This document shows, in pieces, positions 1 through 5,865 of a stretch of DNA of 5,865 bases; the stretch's first letter is position 1, and the number at the start of each line of letters is the position of its first letter. Source of the DNA: CAIVSN01 sp036171455 (GTDB lineage: Bacteria; Patescibacteriota; Gracilibacteria; BD1-5; UBA2023); the NCBI GenBank assembly GCA_036171455.1, contig JAVHRB010000102.1, forward strand, positions 1-5,865, read 5' to 3'. The translations under genes and the position numbers were made by a program. The notes below the pieces were generated by a model. The model worked only from the letters and a program-made list of their open reading frames with translations. It did no database searches and had not been told where the DNA came from.

Positions 1-49
1 AATCACAAAGCGGTAGCCCACGCAGCAAGCTGACGGGGAAAAGAGATTT

Positions 50-66
50 TACATTTTGTAAATGTA
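50..66. repeat. Near-palindrome TACATTT-TGT-AAATGTA, operator-like copy 1
   Basis: Seven-base arms (50-56 and 60-66) are perfect inverted complements around a TGT centre. The core ATTTTGTAAAT (53-63) recurs exactly at 120-130, upstream of the putative promoter of the first pilin gene. It could be a regulator binding site or chance in AT-rich DNA; no regulator is encoded in the window. Confidence 0.35.
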
Positions 67-118
67 CTTTGTATTTACTTATCGTAACGGTATATAAACT
101 AGGAATGAGACATAAACG

Positions 119-131
119 AATTTTGTAAATT
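119..131. repeat. Near-palindrome AATTT-TGT-AAATT, operator-like copy 2
   Basis: This is the second copy of the element at 50-66. It has five-base arms (119-123 and 127-131), the same TGT centre, and shares the 11-base core ATTTTGTAAAT. It ends four bases before the putative -35 box at 136, a position where a bound protein would touch RNA polymerase. A regulatory role is inference from position and repetition only. Confidence 0.35.
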
Positions 132-135
132 TTAT

Positions 136-164
136 TTGACACAAAGATTTCTTTATGTTTCAAT
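136..164 (+). promoter_or_regulatory. Putative sigma70-type promoter for the first pilin gene
   Basis: A consensus -35 box TTGACA (136-141) is followed after a 17-base spacer by TTCAAT (159-164), matching the -10 consensus at four of six positions including the key final A and T. Transcription would start near 171, giving a leader of about 36 bases before the ATG at 207. No Shine-Dalgarno sequence is visible in that leader. Confidence 0.55.
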
Positions 165-206
165 ACACCTGTTGCTTCGGCAATTCTTATTCTTTTACCA
201 TTTTAT

Positions 207-1010
207 ATGGTTGCACAAAAAATTAAGGCTTCTGCCTCAAATAAGGGTTTTACCCTTGTCGAGCTTATCGTAGTAATTACGATCCTCGCTATTCTCGGTA
301 CGATTGGTTTCATCTCTATCCAGGGATACTCCGCTCAATCACGAGACAGTAAGCGTACTTCTGACCTCCGGTCACTCGCTTCTGCTATAACTATCAAGAC
401 GGTTGACGGAATGGACTTGACTTCTTTTGTTACTTCCGTTCCAAGTAATAAACTTACTGCTGGTAATCTTTCAGGAACAGGATTATCTGGAGCTCCTATT
501 ACAGAATACAATGCAGGAAGTCCGAATTTCACGGCTTTAGGAGTGAATCCAGACAATTTTAAAGACGGAGCATACAACTACGTAATTGGTACGACTTCAC
601 GAGGAGGAAGCGCTTTCCAAATCGCGGCTAAACTCGAATGAAATGGAACCCCAAACACTCTTTTGACGGGTAACTACTCACCTAGAACCGCAACTGCTAT
701 GAGTGGTACAGTAGCGCTTTGATCTGGAAGTGGATTCACGGTTTCTAACCTTACCGGTACAGGTGTTGGATTCTTCCGTAAAGGAGACTATGTATTTGTA
801 GGTACCAAGGTTGGAAAAATCGATACCGTTGCTGGTGATGGAAAATGATTTGCAGCAACAGCCCTTGCTGCCGTTCCCACTGCAGGAACTATAACTGATT
901 TGATTCTTGGTACTTTGATCGGAGGTTCTTCTGATGTATCTGGTCTTGTCGCTAGTTCTAATACTACGGAAGCCGTTGCCAACGGAAGTACGACTCTTCT
1001 CCCTTACTAA
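207..1010 (+). CDS. Type IV pilin-like protein with N-terminal methylation motif, read through three UGA-Gly codons
   Basis: The 267-residue product is a type IV pilin or pseudopilin (type IV pilus/type II secretion-like filament subunit), inserted in the inner membrane and then assembled on the surface. A short basic leader (residues 1-14) ends in Gly14, followed by FTLVE with Glu19 at mature position +5, the class III prepilin-peptidase site. Residues 15-37 are the hydrophobic helix, followed by a polar stretch rich in S, R and D and then a Gly/Ser/Thr-rich globular part. TGA codons at 639, 720 and 846 (codons 145, 172, 214) lie in Gly-rich context, and the frame runs on to TAA at 1008. Under the standard code only 144 residues would be made. 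The C-terminus ends in NGSTTLLPY. The ATG at 207 is chosen because it gives a leader of normal length. The gene stands alone between its own promoter and a terminator. The exact pilin class (major, minor or pseudopilin) cannot be decided from sequence alone. Confidence 0.88.
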
Positions 1011-1055
1011 TCCCCCAAACAGATTATTATCGAGACGAACTTCTACTGACGGACG

Positions 1056-1087
1056 AAAAAATTCCCCTTCCCAAAGGGGAATTTTTT
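1056..1087 (+). terminator. Strong intrinsic terminator after the first pilin gene
   Basis: A perfect 14-bp stem (1056-1069 with 1074-1087) encloses a CCCA tetraloop. The stem contains a CCCC/GGGG block, and the right arm ends in six T residues that form the U-tract. The left arm begins with six A residues, so it could also terminate transcription from the opposite direction, although no minus-strand gene is seen here. Flanking GAC (1052-1054) and GTC (1088-1090) could extend the stem past one bulged G. It separates the monocistronic pilin unit from the downstream cluster. Confidence 0.9.
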
Positions 1088-1125
1088 GTCATCATGAACC
1101 ACTAGTTATATTTTCAATTTTACTT

Positions 1126-1153
1126 TTGATTTTGCTTCTAAATCCCATACACT
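1126..1153 (+). promoter_or_regulatory. Putative promoter for the second pilin and downstream cluster
   Basis: TTGATT (1126-1131) and TACACT (1148-1153) each match four of six consensus bases and are 16 bases apart. They lie between the terminator and the ATG at 1177. Transcription would begin near 1160, giving a leader of under 20 bases without a Shine-Dalgarno sequence. This is the only plausible start site I see in the 89-base gap, but the boxes are weak in AT-rich sequence. Confidence 0.35.
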
Positions 1154-1176
1154 GGCGGAGTATCTTAACTTTTTTT

Positions 1177-1938
1177 ATGAAACAATTGTCTATTGCCTCA
1201 AAATCAGGTTTTTCCCTTGTGGAACTTCTCGTGGTTGTCACGATTCTCGCCGTTATTTCCACCGTGGCATATGTCAGTCTGAATGGAGCTACGGACAAAG
1301 CGAAAAATGCGAAACGCTTGGAACACCTCAATACTGCCGAAACGGCTATCAGCCTGTTCCGACAGGAAAAGCAATATTTGCCACTGCCTGCTGCAAAATC
1401 CGCAACCAACTCCTGGGGGTATGATTCTGGATCTCTTTCACTGGCCACTAATACCAGTACTCTCGTATACACTCCTGATAATACCACCATCACGAGTGTT
1501 ACGAGTGTTGCTGGAGGAGGAAAAGTAAACGGATCTGGCGGAATTCAAATTGGAGCCAAAGGTTCACTGGAGCAGTCGCTCTTTGGAAAGCAATACATTT
1601 CTCTCGATATTGCAGATCCGAGCGCCGACACCAAGGTAGGCGACACAACAACCCTCAAGGATTATGGTATTGGTCGGTATGTCTACGCAGTGTATGCAAA
1701 ACCACCCGCATCTGGAACATGGAATGCCGATGGCAAATCTACCACCGGATATAATATTGCTATTACCGTCATGGACGAACAAAAAGGATACGTCACCAAG
1801 ATTTGAGGCGACTTTGACGATAAATTCGGTACCTGTAACGGCAACTGCCCCGTTTCGCTCATCGGACCTGGACTCCCCTCTACTGACAATCTGACCGATG
1901 GACAATTCGACAAGACGCCTTATTCTATTAAATACTAG
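1177..1938 (+). CDS. Second type IV pilin-like protein, one UGA-Gly codon
   Basis: This 253-residue protein is a second prepilin. Its leader is residues 1-11, ending SKSG, then FSLVE with Glu16 at mature +5. The hydrophobic helix covers about residues 12-34 and a charged segment (DKAKNAKR) follows. The in-frame TGA at 1804 (codon 210) leads into a 43-residue tail up to TAG at 1936; the tail contains Cys220 and Cys224 (TCNGNCP), which could form a small disulfide loop. Stopping at TGA would lose that tail. The frame is also open upstream to 934, but that extension overlaps the first pilin and the terminator, so ATG 1177, directly before the leader peptide, is the start. It resembles the first pilin in the N-terminal helix and in a loose C-terminal pattern (LIG, then DG, then PY), suggesting ancient paralogy. 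It is the first gene of the cluster and ends one base before clpP. Confidence 0.86.
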
Positions 1939-1939
1939 T

Positions 1940-2566
1940 ATGACCCGAAAAGAAATCACTTCCATCTCCCATAAAAAACTCGGAACCCTCATCCCGACCG
2001 TCATCGACAAAGTACCAGGTGGTGGAGAGCGCGTATATGATATTTATTCTCGTTTGCTCGAGGATCGGGTAATCTTTCTCGGTGAAGCTATAGATGCAAC
2101 CGTAGCGAACACGATTATCGCTCAGCTTCTTTTTCTCGAAAAACAGGATCCAAAAGCTCCAATCACCATGTATGTCAACTCCCCGGGAGGTCACGTTACT
2201 GCGGGTCTTGCCATCTATGATACCATGCAGCATATTCAACCAGAGGTTATTACCATCTGTGTGGGACTCGCGGCAAGTATGGGGGCAATTATTCTCTGTG
2301 GGGGAGCTGCTGGCAAACGGTATTCATTACCACATTCTGAGATTATGATCCATCAGCCACTCGGAGGTGCCGAAGGTCAGGCCGTTGATATCAAGATCGT
2401 CGCGGAAAACATTATCAAAACGGGAGAAATGCTCTATGGTATAATCTCCAAACATACCGGTAAATCCATCAAACAGGTAGAAAAGGATTGCGACCGAGAT
2501 AATTATATGTATCCCGAGGAAGCCCTTGCTTATGGACTCATCGACAAAGTCATCAAGAACAAGTAG
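1940..2566 (+). CDS. clpP: ATP-dependent Clp protease proteolytic subunit ClpP
   Basis: ClpP is the serine peptidase that forms a double-heptamer barrel in the cytoplasm and degrades proteins fed to it by ClpX or ClpA/C ATPases. The 208-residue product has normal family length. The catalytic triad is visible: Ser113 in GLAASMGA, His138 in MIHQPLGG and Asp187 in DRDNYM. The oxyanion region NSPGG is at 80-84, and the C-terminal EEALAYGLID motif is at 193-202. An open frame begins earlier, at 1898, inside the pilin gene, but ATG 1940 is preferred because it follows the pilin TAG by one base and gives a typical N-terminus; the few residues before the family core are not strongly diagnostic. No TGA codon is used. 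No Clp ATPase gene lies in the window. The spacing suggests translational coupling to the pilin, with no Shine-Dalgarno sequence. Confidence 0.96.
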   Translation: MTRKEITSISHKKLGTLIPTVIDKVPGGGERVYDIYSRLLEDRVIFLGEAIDATVANTIIAQLLFLEKQDPKAPITMYVNSPGGHVTAGLAIYDTMQHIQPEVITICVGLAASMGAIILCGGAAGKRYSLPHSEIMIHQPLGGAEGQAVDIKIVAENIIKTGEMLYGIISKHTGKSIKQVEKDCDRDNYMYPEEALAYGLIDKVIKNK

Positions 2567-2584
2567 AAACATAACATATTCCGC

Positions 2585-3268
2585 ATGGACCAAAAATTTT
2601 CCACCCTCCTTTCCAAGGGGGTTTCTCGAATTATCGACCAAAAGCATTTGGAAGAACGACTCGAACGTGGCGATGTCCTCCGAGTAAAATTCGGTATCGA
2701 TCCCACGGGCACGATTGTACATCTCGGTCATATTGTTCATAAGATGTCCAAGACTGGTGGCAACTGCATTGCGGTCGATATGCCAGCCAATGATATGTTC
2801 GTCAAGCTTATGGAAGTCAAAGACGAACTCATTCTCGAATTCTTTCGACTCACGACGCTCATGACCAATGAAGAAGTTGATATGGTGGGCGAACGGCTCA
2901 AAGCTGGCGAACACCCAAAAGATATTAAACTTGAGCTTGCTCGCACGGTCGTGACGATGTACCATGGCATTGAAGCTGCTATCGAAGCCCAGGCATATTT
3001 TGAAAAAGTGTTGACGAATGGAGTAATGCCAAGCGAGGACGAAATGCCGAAAGCCTACCTCGAGTCCGGACTCGGAATCATTTCTGTCGTCAAGGAACTC
3101 TGATATTTTACAACCACTGGAGATGCAAGAAATGGTGTTATTGGAGGAGAAGTAAAGTTGAATGGAATAGTAATTACCGATATTCAACATACCGTTATTC
3201 TCTCCCCTACTATCGGTACTATCATCCAAGCCGGCAAGAAGAAATTCACGCTCGTGTATGTCAAATAA
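2585..3268 (+). CDS. tyrS: Tyrosyl-tRNA synthetase with the catalytic core between HIGH and KMSKS missing
   Basis: The family charges tRNA-Tyr with tyrosine in the cytoplasm. The family is clear: N-terminal RVKFGIDPTGTIVHLGH (residues 33-49) carries the class I HIGH motif, KMSKTGGN (53-60) is the KMSKS loop, residues 61-170 match the post-catalytic helical region (ELARTVVTMYHG at 117-128), and 172-227 form an S4 RNA-binding domain (EVKLNG, then AGKKKFTL). HIGH and KMSKS are normally about 180 residues apart; here only I-V-H lies between, so the tyrosine- and ATP-binding part of the Rossmann fold is gone and the protein is 227 rather than about 400 residues. It should not be able to aminoacylate. 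The TGA at 3101 (codon 173) aligns with the conserved glycine that opens the S4 domain, and the frame continues to TAA at 3266. No other lesion is visible, which fits a recent deletion or an assembly collapse. The 3' end overlaps lspA by 11 bases. Confidence 0.87.
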
Positions 3269-3776
3269 CCCCCTTTCCAAATTCTCTCAATCGCTTTCTC
3301 AAAAAAAGCGATTTTTTCCCGAACTTATTCCCTTTTATTATTTTTTATTGATTATATTTGGAGTAACAGCCGATCAATTGGTCAAATCTCTTGCCATGGA
3401 ACACTTGCAAGGAAAACCCTCTATCATGATATTTTCCGATATTCTCACGTTCCGATACGTAGAAAACACGGGAATTGCGTTTGGATTTCCATTGAATGGA
3501 CTTTTTCTCCAAATCGTGACCGCCTCGCTCATTACTCTGCTCATTTGGTATTTTTATCGAAATTTCCGTACTTTAGGGCTTTTGGAACGTACAGGATTTG
3601 CCGGTGTGATTTCTGGAGCGCTCGGCAATGGATACGATCGTTTGCTGCATGGTACGGTTGTGGATTTTATATCACTCAAATACTTTGCTATCTTTAACGT
3701 TGCTGATATAGTTATCAGCATCGGAGCTTTGCTCATCATACTATCGCAATTCCATAAAAATTCCCATGGTAAATAA
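3258..3776 (+). CDS. lspA: Lipoprotein signal peptidase (signal peptidase II, LspA)
   Basis: LspA is the inner-membrane aspartyl protease that removes the signal peptide from prolipoproteins after Lgt has lipidated the lipobox cysteine. At 172 residues it is of typical length. Conserved blocks appear in order: TADQLVK (38-43, Asp39), VENTGIAFGF (68-77), GALGNGYDR (120-128), and the two catalytic aspartates Asp136 in VVDFI and Asp150 in FNVADI. Hydrophobic segments near 25-45, 80-98, 112-124 and 143-164 fit the four-helix topology. GNGYDR replaces the more common GNLIDR, a mild deviation outside the catalytic residues. The start codon lies inside the end of tyrS (11-base overlap), and the gene's own end overlaps the next gene by 11 bases, which indicates translational coupling. 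Lgt, the preceding enzyme in the pathway, is encoded three genes downstream. Confidence 0.95.
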   Translation: MSNNPLSKFSQSLSQKKRFFPELIPFYYFLLIIFGVTADQLVKSLAMEHLQGKPSIMIFSDILTFRYVENTGIAFGFPLNGLFLQIVTASLITLLIWYFYRNFRTLGLLERTGFAGVISGALGNGYDRLLHGTVVDFISLKYFAIFNVADIVISIGALLIILSQFHKNSHGK

Positions 3777-4512
3777 CACAAACCAAGAAGACTTACTTGG
3801 ACCTCCTCGGATAGATTTTATGTCCGTCGGTATTGCTGCTCTATCGAGCTTTGTATCGGGGGCTATTGGGGGTATATTTGCCCTATTCTGTACCTTCTTG
3901 TTCCTCAAGACCATCCAGACATCATCGCCGACTATCCTGCCGTATACTCTGTCGCTCGTTGCGCTCGTGGCTATTCTCCTGACGGTATATGTTCAATCGT
4001 ACTTCAATGGATTGATTTTCCCGAACAAGTACGTTCGTAGTTCTCAGCAAACAGCTCAGACGTTTGGATTCAATTTATTGTTGTACGTGCTCTATACTCC
4101 ACTCTATGTGTATGTCGGAGGGGGTACAGCTGATCTCATCATGATGGTATTCTGTGCCCATGCACTGACTGCTATACTCGGATCCGTACTGATTGTCGAG
4201 ATTATTGCCCAGTACCGATACAGTTTGCTCGCAGTGTATGCCAGTTTTATTGGATTCTTCTTTGCTACGTTTCTATCATTCGTTTTTTTTCAGGGTACGG
4301 ATATTTCTGGTATGATCCTCTATTCCCTTTCGTGTTCGCTCGTGATTTCCATATTTACCCAAACGGTTTTCCGAACCCTATTTGAATTTTTATACTACAA
4401 ACTGTATGCTGTGACGGGAATGGATTTGCTTGGCAATGCATTTGCAGAAATAGAAGCGGATGAGACATCTCGCGTTGGAGAAGCCGAAAAAGCACTTACT
4501 CAATTTAACTAA
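3766..4512 (+). CDS. Polytopic membrane protein of unknown function
   Basis: I do not recognise this 248-residue protein. It has a polar N-terminus (1-18) and about six hydrophobic segments near 20-50 (long, with Gly-rich SGAIGG), 58-77, 99-117, 122-147, 153-175 and 181-203. A soluble acidic C-terminal tail of about 30 residues (EIEADETSRVGEAEKA) follows. No catalytic motif, nucleotide-binding motif or charged transmembrane pair stands out. Its position between lspA and the AMMECR1 gene, in a cluster with lgt and pilins, suggests an envelope role, but that is guilt by association only. It overlaps lspA by 11 bases and ends two bases before the next ATG. No TGA codon is used. Confidence 0.85.
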   Translation: MVNNTNQEDLLGPPRIDFMSVGIAALSSFVSGAIGGIFALFCTFLFLKTIQTSSPTILPYTLSLVALVAILLTVYVQSYFNGLIFPNKYVRSSQQTAQTFGFNLLLYVLYTPLYVYVGGGTADLIMMVFCAHALTAILGSVLIVEIIAQYRYSLLAVYASFIGFFFATFLSFVFFQGTDISGMILYSLSCSLVISIFTQTVFRTLFEFLYYKLYAVTGMDLLGNAFAEIEADETSRVGEAEKALTQFN

Positions 4513-4514
4513 CT

Positions 4515-5051
4515 ATGTATCACGAACTCGTGCGCAATGCGCTCAAAAAATTTTTGGAAACCAGAACCGTTCCAATGTTGTCAGATCTTGGCGTGGCCGA
4601 CCATGCGGATTTGCAAACGAAGCATCTCGTATTTGTTACTTTGTATCTCGACGGTGCGGTCGTAGCGAGCAGTGGAAGAATCCATACCACGCAAAAACAC
4701 ACGATTTCCGAATGTATCGATAATGCCATCTTGGCGCTCCAAGAGAGTCGAGCGAGCGGTATCACGCTCCAAAATCTCGACCAAGTTCGTATACGCGTCG
4801 ATGTCATCCAATCGGTTGACCGTCGGTTGATTGCGAATTTTTCGGAACTCGATGCTCGGAACGAAGGAATGATCCTCCTCTCTATCAATCTCGCAAAACT
4901 CTCTGTGGTACTCCCAAAAATCGTATCGCCAGGTACCTCTTCTGAAGAAATTTTCCGAATATTATGCGAAAAAGCTGGAATACCGACCAATCAGGATCCT
5001 GCTGATTATGTGTTGTATGCCATTCGATCAACCATCTACAGCGATTTTTAG
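4515..5051 (+). CDS. AMMECR1-domain protein
   Basis: The 178-residue protein matches the AMMECR1 family fold along most of its length: FVTLYLDGAVVASSGRI (40-56), then TISECIDNAILALQESRA (63-80), then ITLQNLDQVRIRVDVIQ (83-99), which corresponds to the family's LeeL..l.ieVsvL block, and a later RNEGMILL plus VVLPKIV region. The biochemical function of the family is unsettled; it occurs alone or fused to Memo and radical SAM partners, which are absent here. The signature LRGCIG hexapeptide is replaced by VVASSG (49-54), so its cysteine is Ser52. No signal peptide is seen, so a cytoplasmic location is likely. It sits two bases after the membrane protein and three bases before lgt, which suggests co-expression. 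The assignment rests on pattern recall rather than an alignment. Confidence 0.8.
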   Translation: MYHELVRNALKKFLETRTVPMLSDLGVADHADLQTKHLVFVTLYLDGAVVASSGRIHTTQKHTISECIDNAILALQESRASGITLQNLDQVRIRVDVIQSVDRRLIANFSELDARNEGMILLSINLAKLSVVLPKIVSPGTSSEEIFRILCEKAGIPTNQDPADYVLYAIRSTIYSDF

Positions 5052-5054
5052 TCC

Positions 5055-5795
5055 ATGACGATTTTTGAGATAACCGTTTTCTGACTGCGTATCGCACCAA
5101 CCTACTACGGTCTTGCCTATGCTTTTGGTTTTTTTGGGGGGTATTGGTGGATTCAGCGGAGAAAAGTATTTTCTGAAAATGATTTGGATATATTGTTGTA
5201 TGCGATTATCTCCGGGATATTGCTCGGAGGGCGGATCGGGTATATTGTGTTTTATAATTTTTCCTATTATCTCGCACACCCACTGAAATCGCTCGCCGTA
5301 TGGGAGGGAGGAATGAGTTTTCATGGCGGGATTATCGGGGTTACGGTAGCGGTCATGCTCTACTCTAAAATGATGAAGAAAAATTTGTGGCAAGTAGCGG
5401 ATGAAGTGGCCGTTACCGTACCTTTTGGTATCTTCTTGGGAAGAATCGCGAATTACCTGAATAACGAACTCGTCGGATATGCCGGGTATTCTGGTCCGTT
5501 TGCGATGATTCGAGATGGAATCGCTCATTTTCCCAGTCCACTCGTGGAAAGTCTACTTGAAGGGTTGGTTTTGGGAGGAGTATTGTTATTTTTACAGACT
5601 AAAAATTTGAAGTCCGGTAGGTTGGCCGGTGCATTTTTGGTTGGTTACGCAATCACCAGGATTATATCGGAGGTGGCATTCCGATTGCCGGATACTCAGA
5701 TTGGATACCTTTGGGGGGGATTTTCGCTGGGAAGTTGGCTGTCGTTTGTAGTACTATTTGCAGGAACAGTGATTTTGATATCAAAAGGGAAATAG
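5055..5795 (+). CDS. lgt: Prolipoprotein diacylglyceryl transferase Lgt, one UGA-Gly codon
   Basis: Lgt is the inner-membrane enzyme that transfers diacylglycerol from phosphatidylglycerol to the lipobox cysteine of prolipoproteins, the step before LspA. The 246-residue protein shows IAPTYYGLAYAFGF (13-26), GGRIGYIVFY (58-67), WEGGMSFHGG (83-92) with the essential-type His90, the Lgt signature GRIANYLNNELVG (129-141) with Arg130, Asn133 and Glu138, FPSPLVESLLEG (159-170), and R..SEVAFRLPD (202-213). About seven hydrophobic segments fit the family. TGA at 5082 is codon 10, directly before LRIAPTYYGL, where homologues have glycine. If TGA were a stop, translation would have to start downstream and lose the first membrane segment and the conserved YYGL block. 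The ATG at 5055 lies three bases after the previous stop, and no Shine-Dalgarno sequence is visible. It is the last gene of the cluster in the window. Confidence 0.96.
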
Positions 5796-5865
5796 GGAAC
5801 TTTTTCGATAATGGCTCTATTCCACCCAATGGGAAAATAAAACCCTAATTTCTTGATTCACAATA
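5796..5865. other. Downstream flank with no recognisable feature
   Basis: The 70 bases after lgt contain no hairpin followed by a T-run that I would call a terminator, and no start of a convincing gene; the ATG at 5811 opens only nine codons. Transcription may continue past the window edge. Confidence 0.5.

Noticed and set aside
639..641. First pilin as a 144-residue gene ending at TGA
   Set aside because: The same frame continues to 1010 with pilin-like Gly/Ser/Thr-rich sequence and TGA is clearly sense in four genes.
934..1176. N-terminal extension of the second pilin from 934
   Set aside because: It would overlap the first pilin, run through a strong terminator, and put 81 unrelated residues before a normal prepilin leader peptide.
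2585..3268. An intein, intron or split-gene explanation for the short tyrS
   Set aside because: Nothing is inserted; sequence is missing, and no second tyrS fragment is present in the window.
2327..3280. Long minus-strand open frame of 317 codons opposite clpP and tyrS
   Set aside because: It lies antisense to two well-identified genes, has no recognisable family, and can be explained as a shadow of their codon use.
5082..5084. UGA as selenocysteine or as tryptophan (table 4)
   Set aside because: Six TGAs in unrelated proteins without SECIS-like context argue against selenocysteine; the tyrS and lgt positions match conserved glycines, and TGG is used normally for Trp.
5184..5795. Lgt starting at an internal TTG (5184)
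   Set aside because: It would discard the conserved first membrane segment with the IAPTYYGL block encoded from 5055.
5815..5845. Possible terminator after lgt
   Set aside because: Only three- to four-base stems can be formed and there is no T-run behind them.

Overview
The window most likely comes from a candidate-phyla (Patescibacteria/CPR) bacterium that reads UGA as glycine (translation table 25), that is, Gracilibacteria (BD1-5) or Absconditabacteria (SR1). The evidence is internal. Four of the eight genes (two pilins, tyrS, lgt) contain six in-frame TGA codons, the reading frames stay open after each one, and two of these TGAs fall where tyrosyl-tRNA synthetase and Lgt carry a conserved glycine. 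All eight genes end in TAA (4) or TAG (4), none in TGA. Under the standard code these four genes would look like truncated fragments. The moderate base composition points to Gracilibacteria slightly more than SR1, but that is inference.

Layout: all genes are on the + strand. Positions 1-206 form a leader with two ATTT-TGT-AAAT near-palindromes and a TTGACA/TTCAAT promoter. Next is a monocistronic type IV pilin-like gene (207-1010, three UGA-Gly codons), closed by a perfect 14-bp terminator hairpin (1056-1087). A second, weaker promoter (1126-1153) leads into a tightly packed seven-gene cluster from 1177 to 5795: second pilin, clpP, tyrS, lspA, a polytopic membrane protein of unknown function, an AMMECR1-domain protein, and lgt. 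Gene junctions are +1 nt, +18 nt, two 11-nt overlaps, +2 nt and +3 nt, so co-transcription is likely. The last 70 bases hold no gene or terminator that I can recognise.

Functional theme: lgt and lspA are the first two steps of bacterial lipoprotein maturation, the pilins are envelope/surface components, and clpP and tyrS are housekeeping genes for protein quality control and translation. No gene start has a recognisable Shine-Dalgarno sequence.

The most unusual object is tyrS. It encodes only 227 residues in which the HIGH motif (HLGH) and the KMSKS motif (KMSKT) are separated by three residues instead of roughly 180. The core of the catalytic domain is absent while the N-terminus, the post-KMSKS region and the C-terminal S4 domain remain in frame. 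This is a recent in-frame deletion, an assembly artefact, or a catalytically dead paralogue; the sequence alone cannot separate these.
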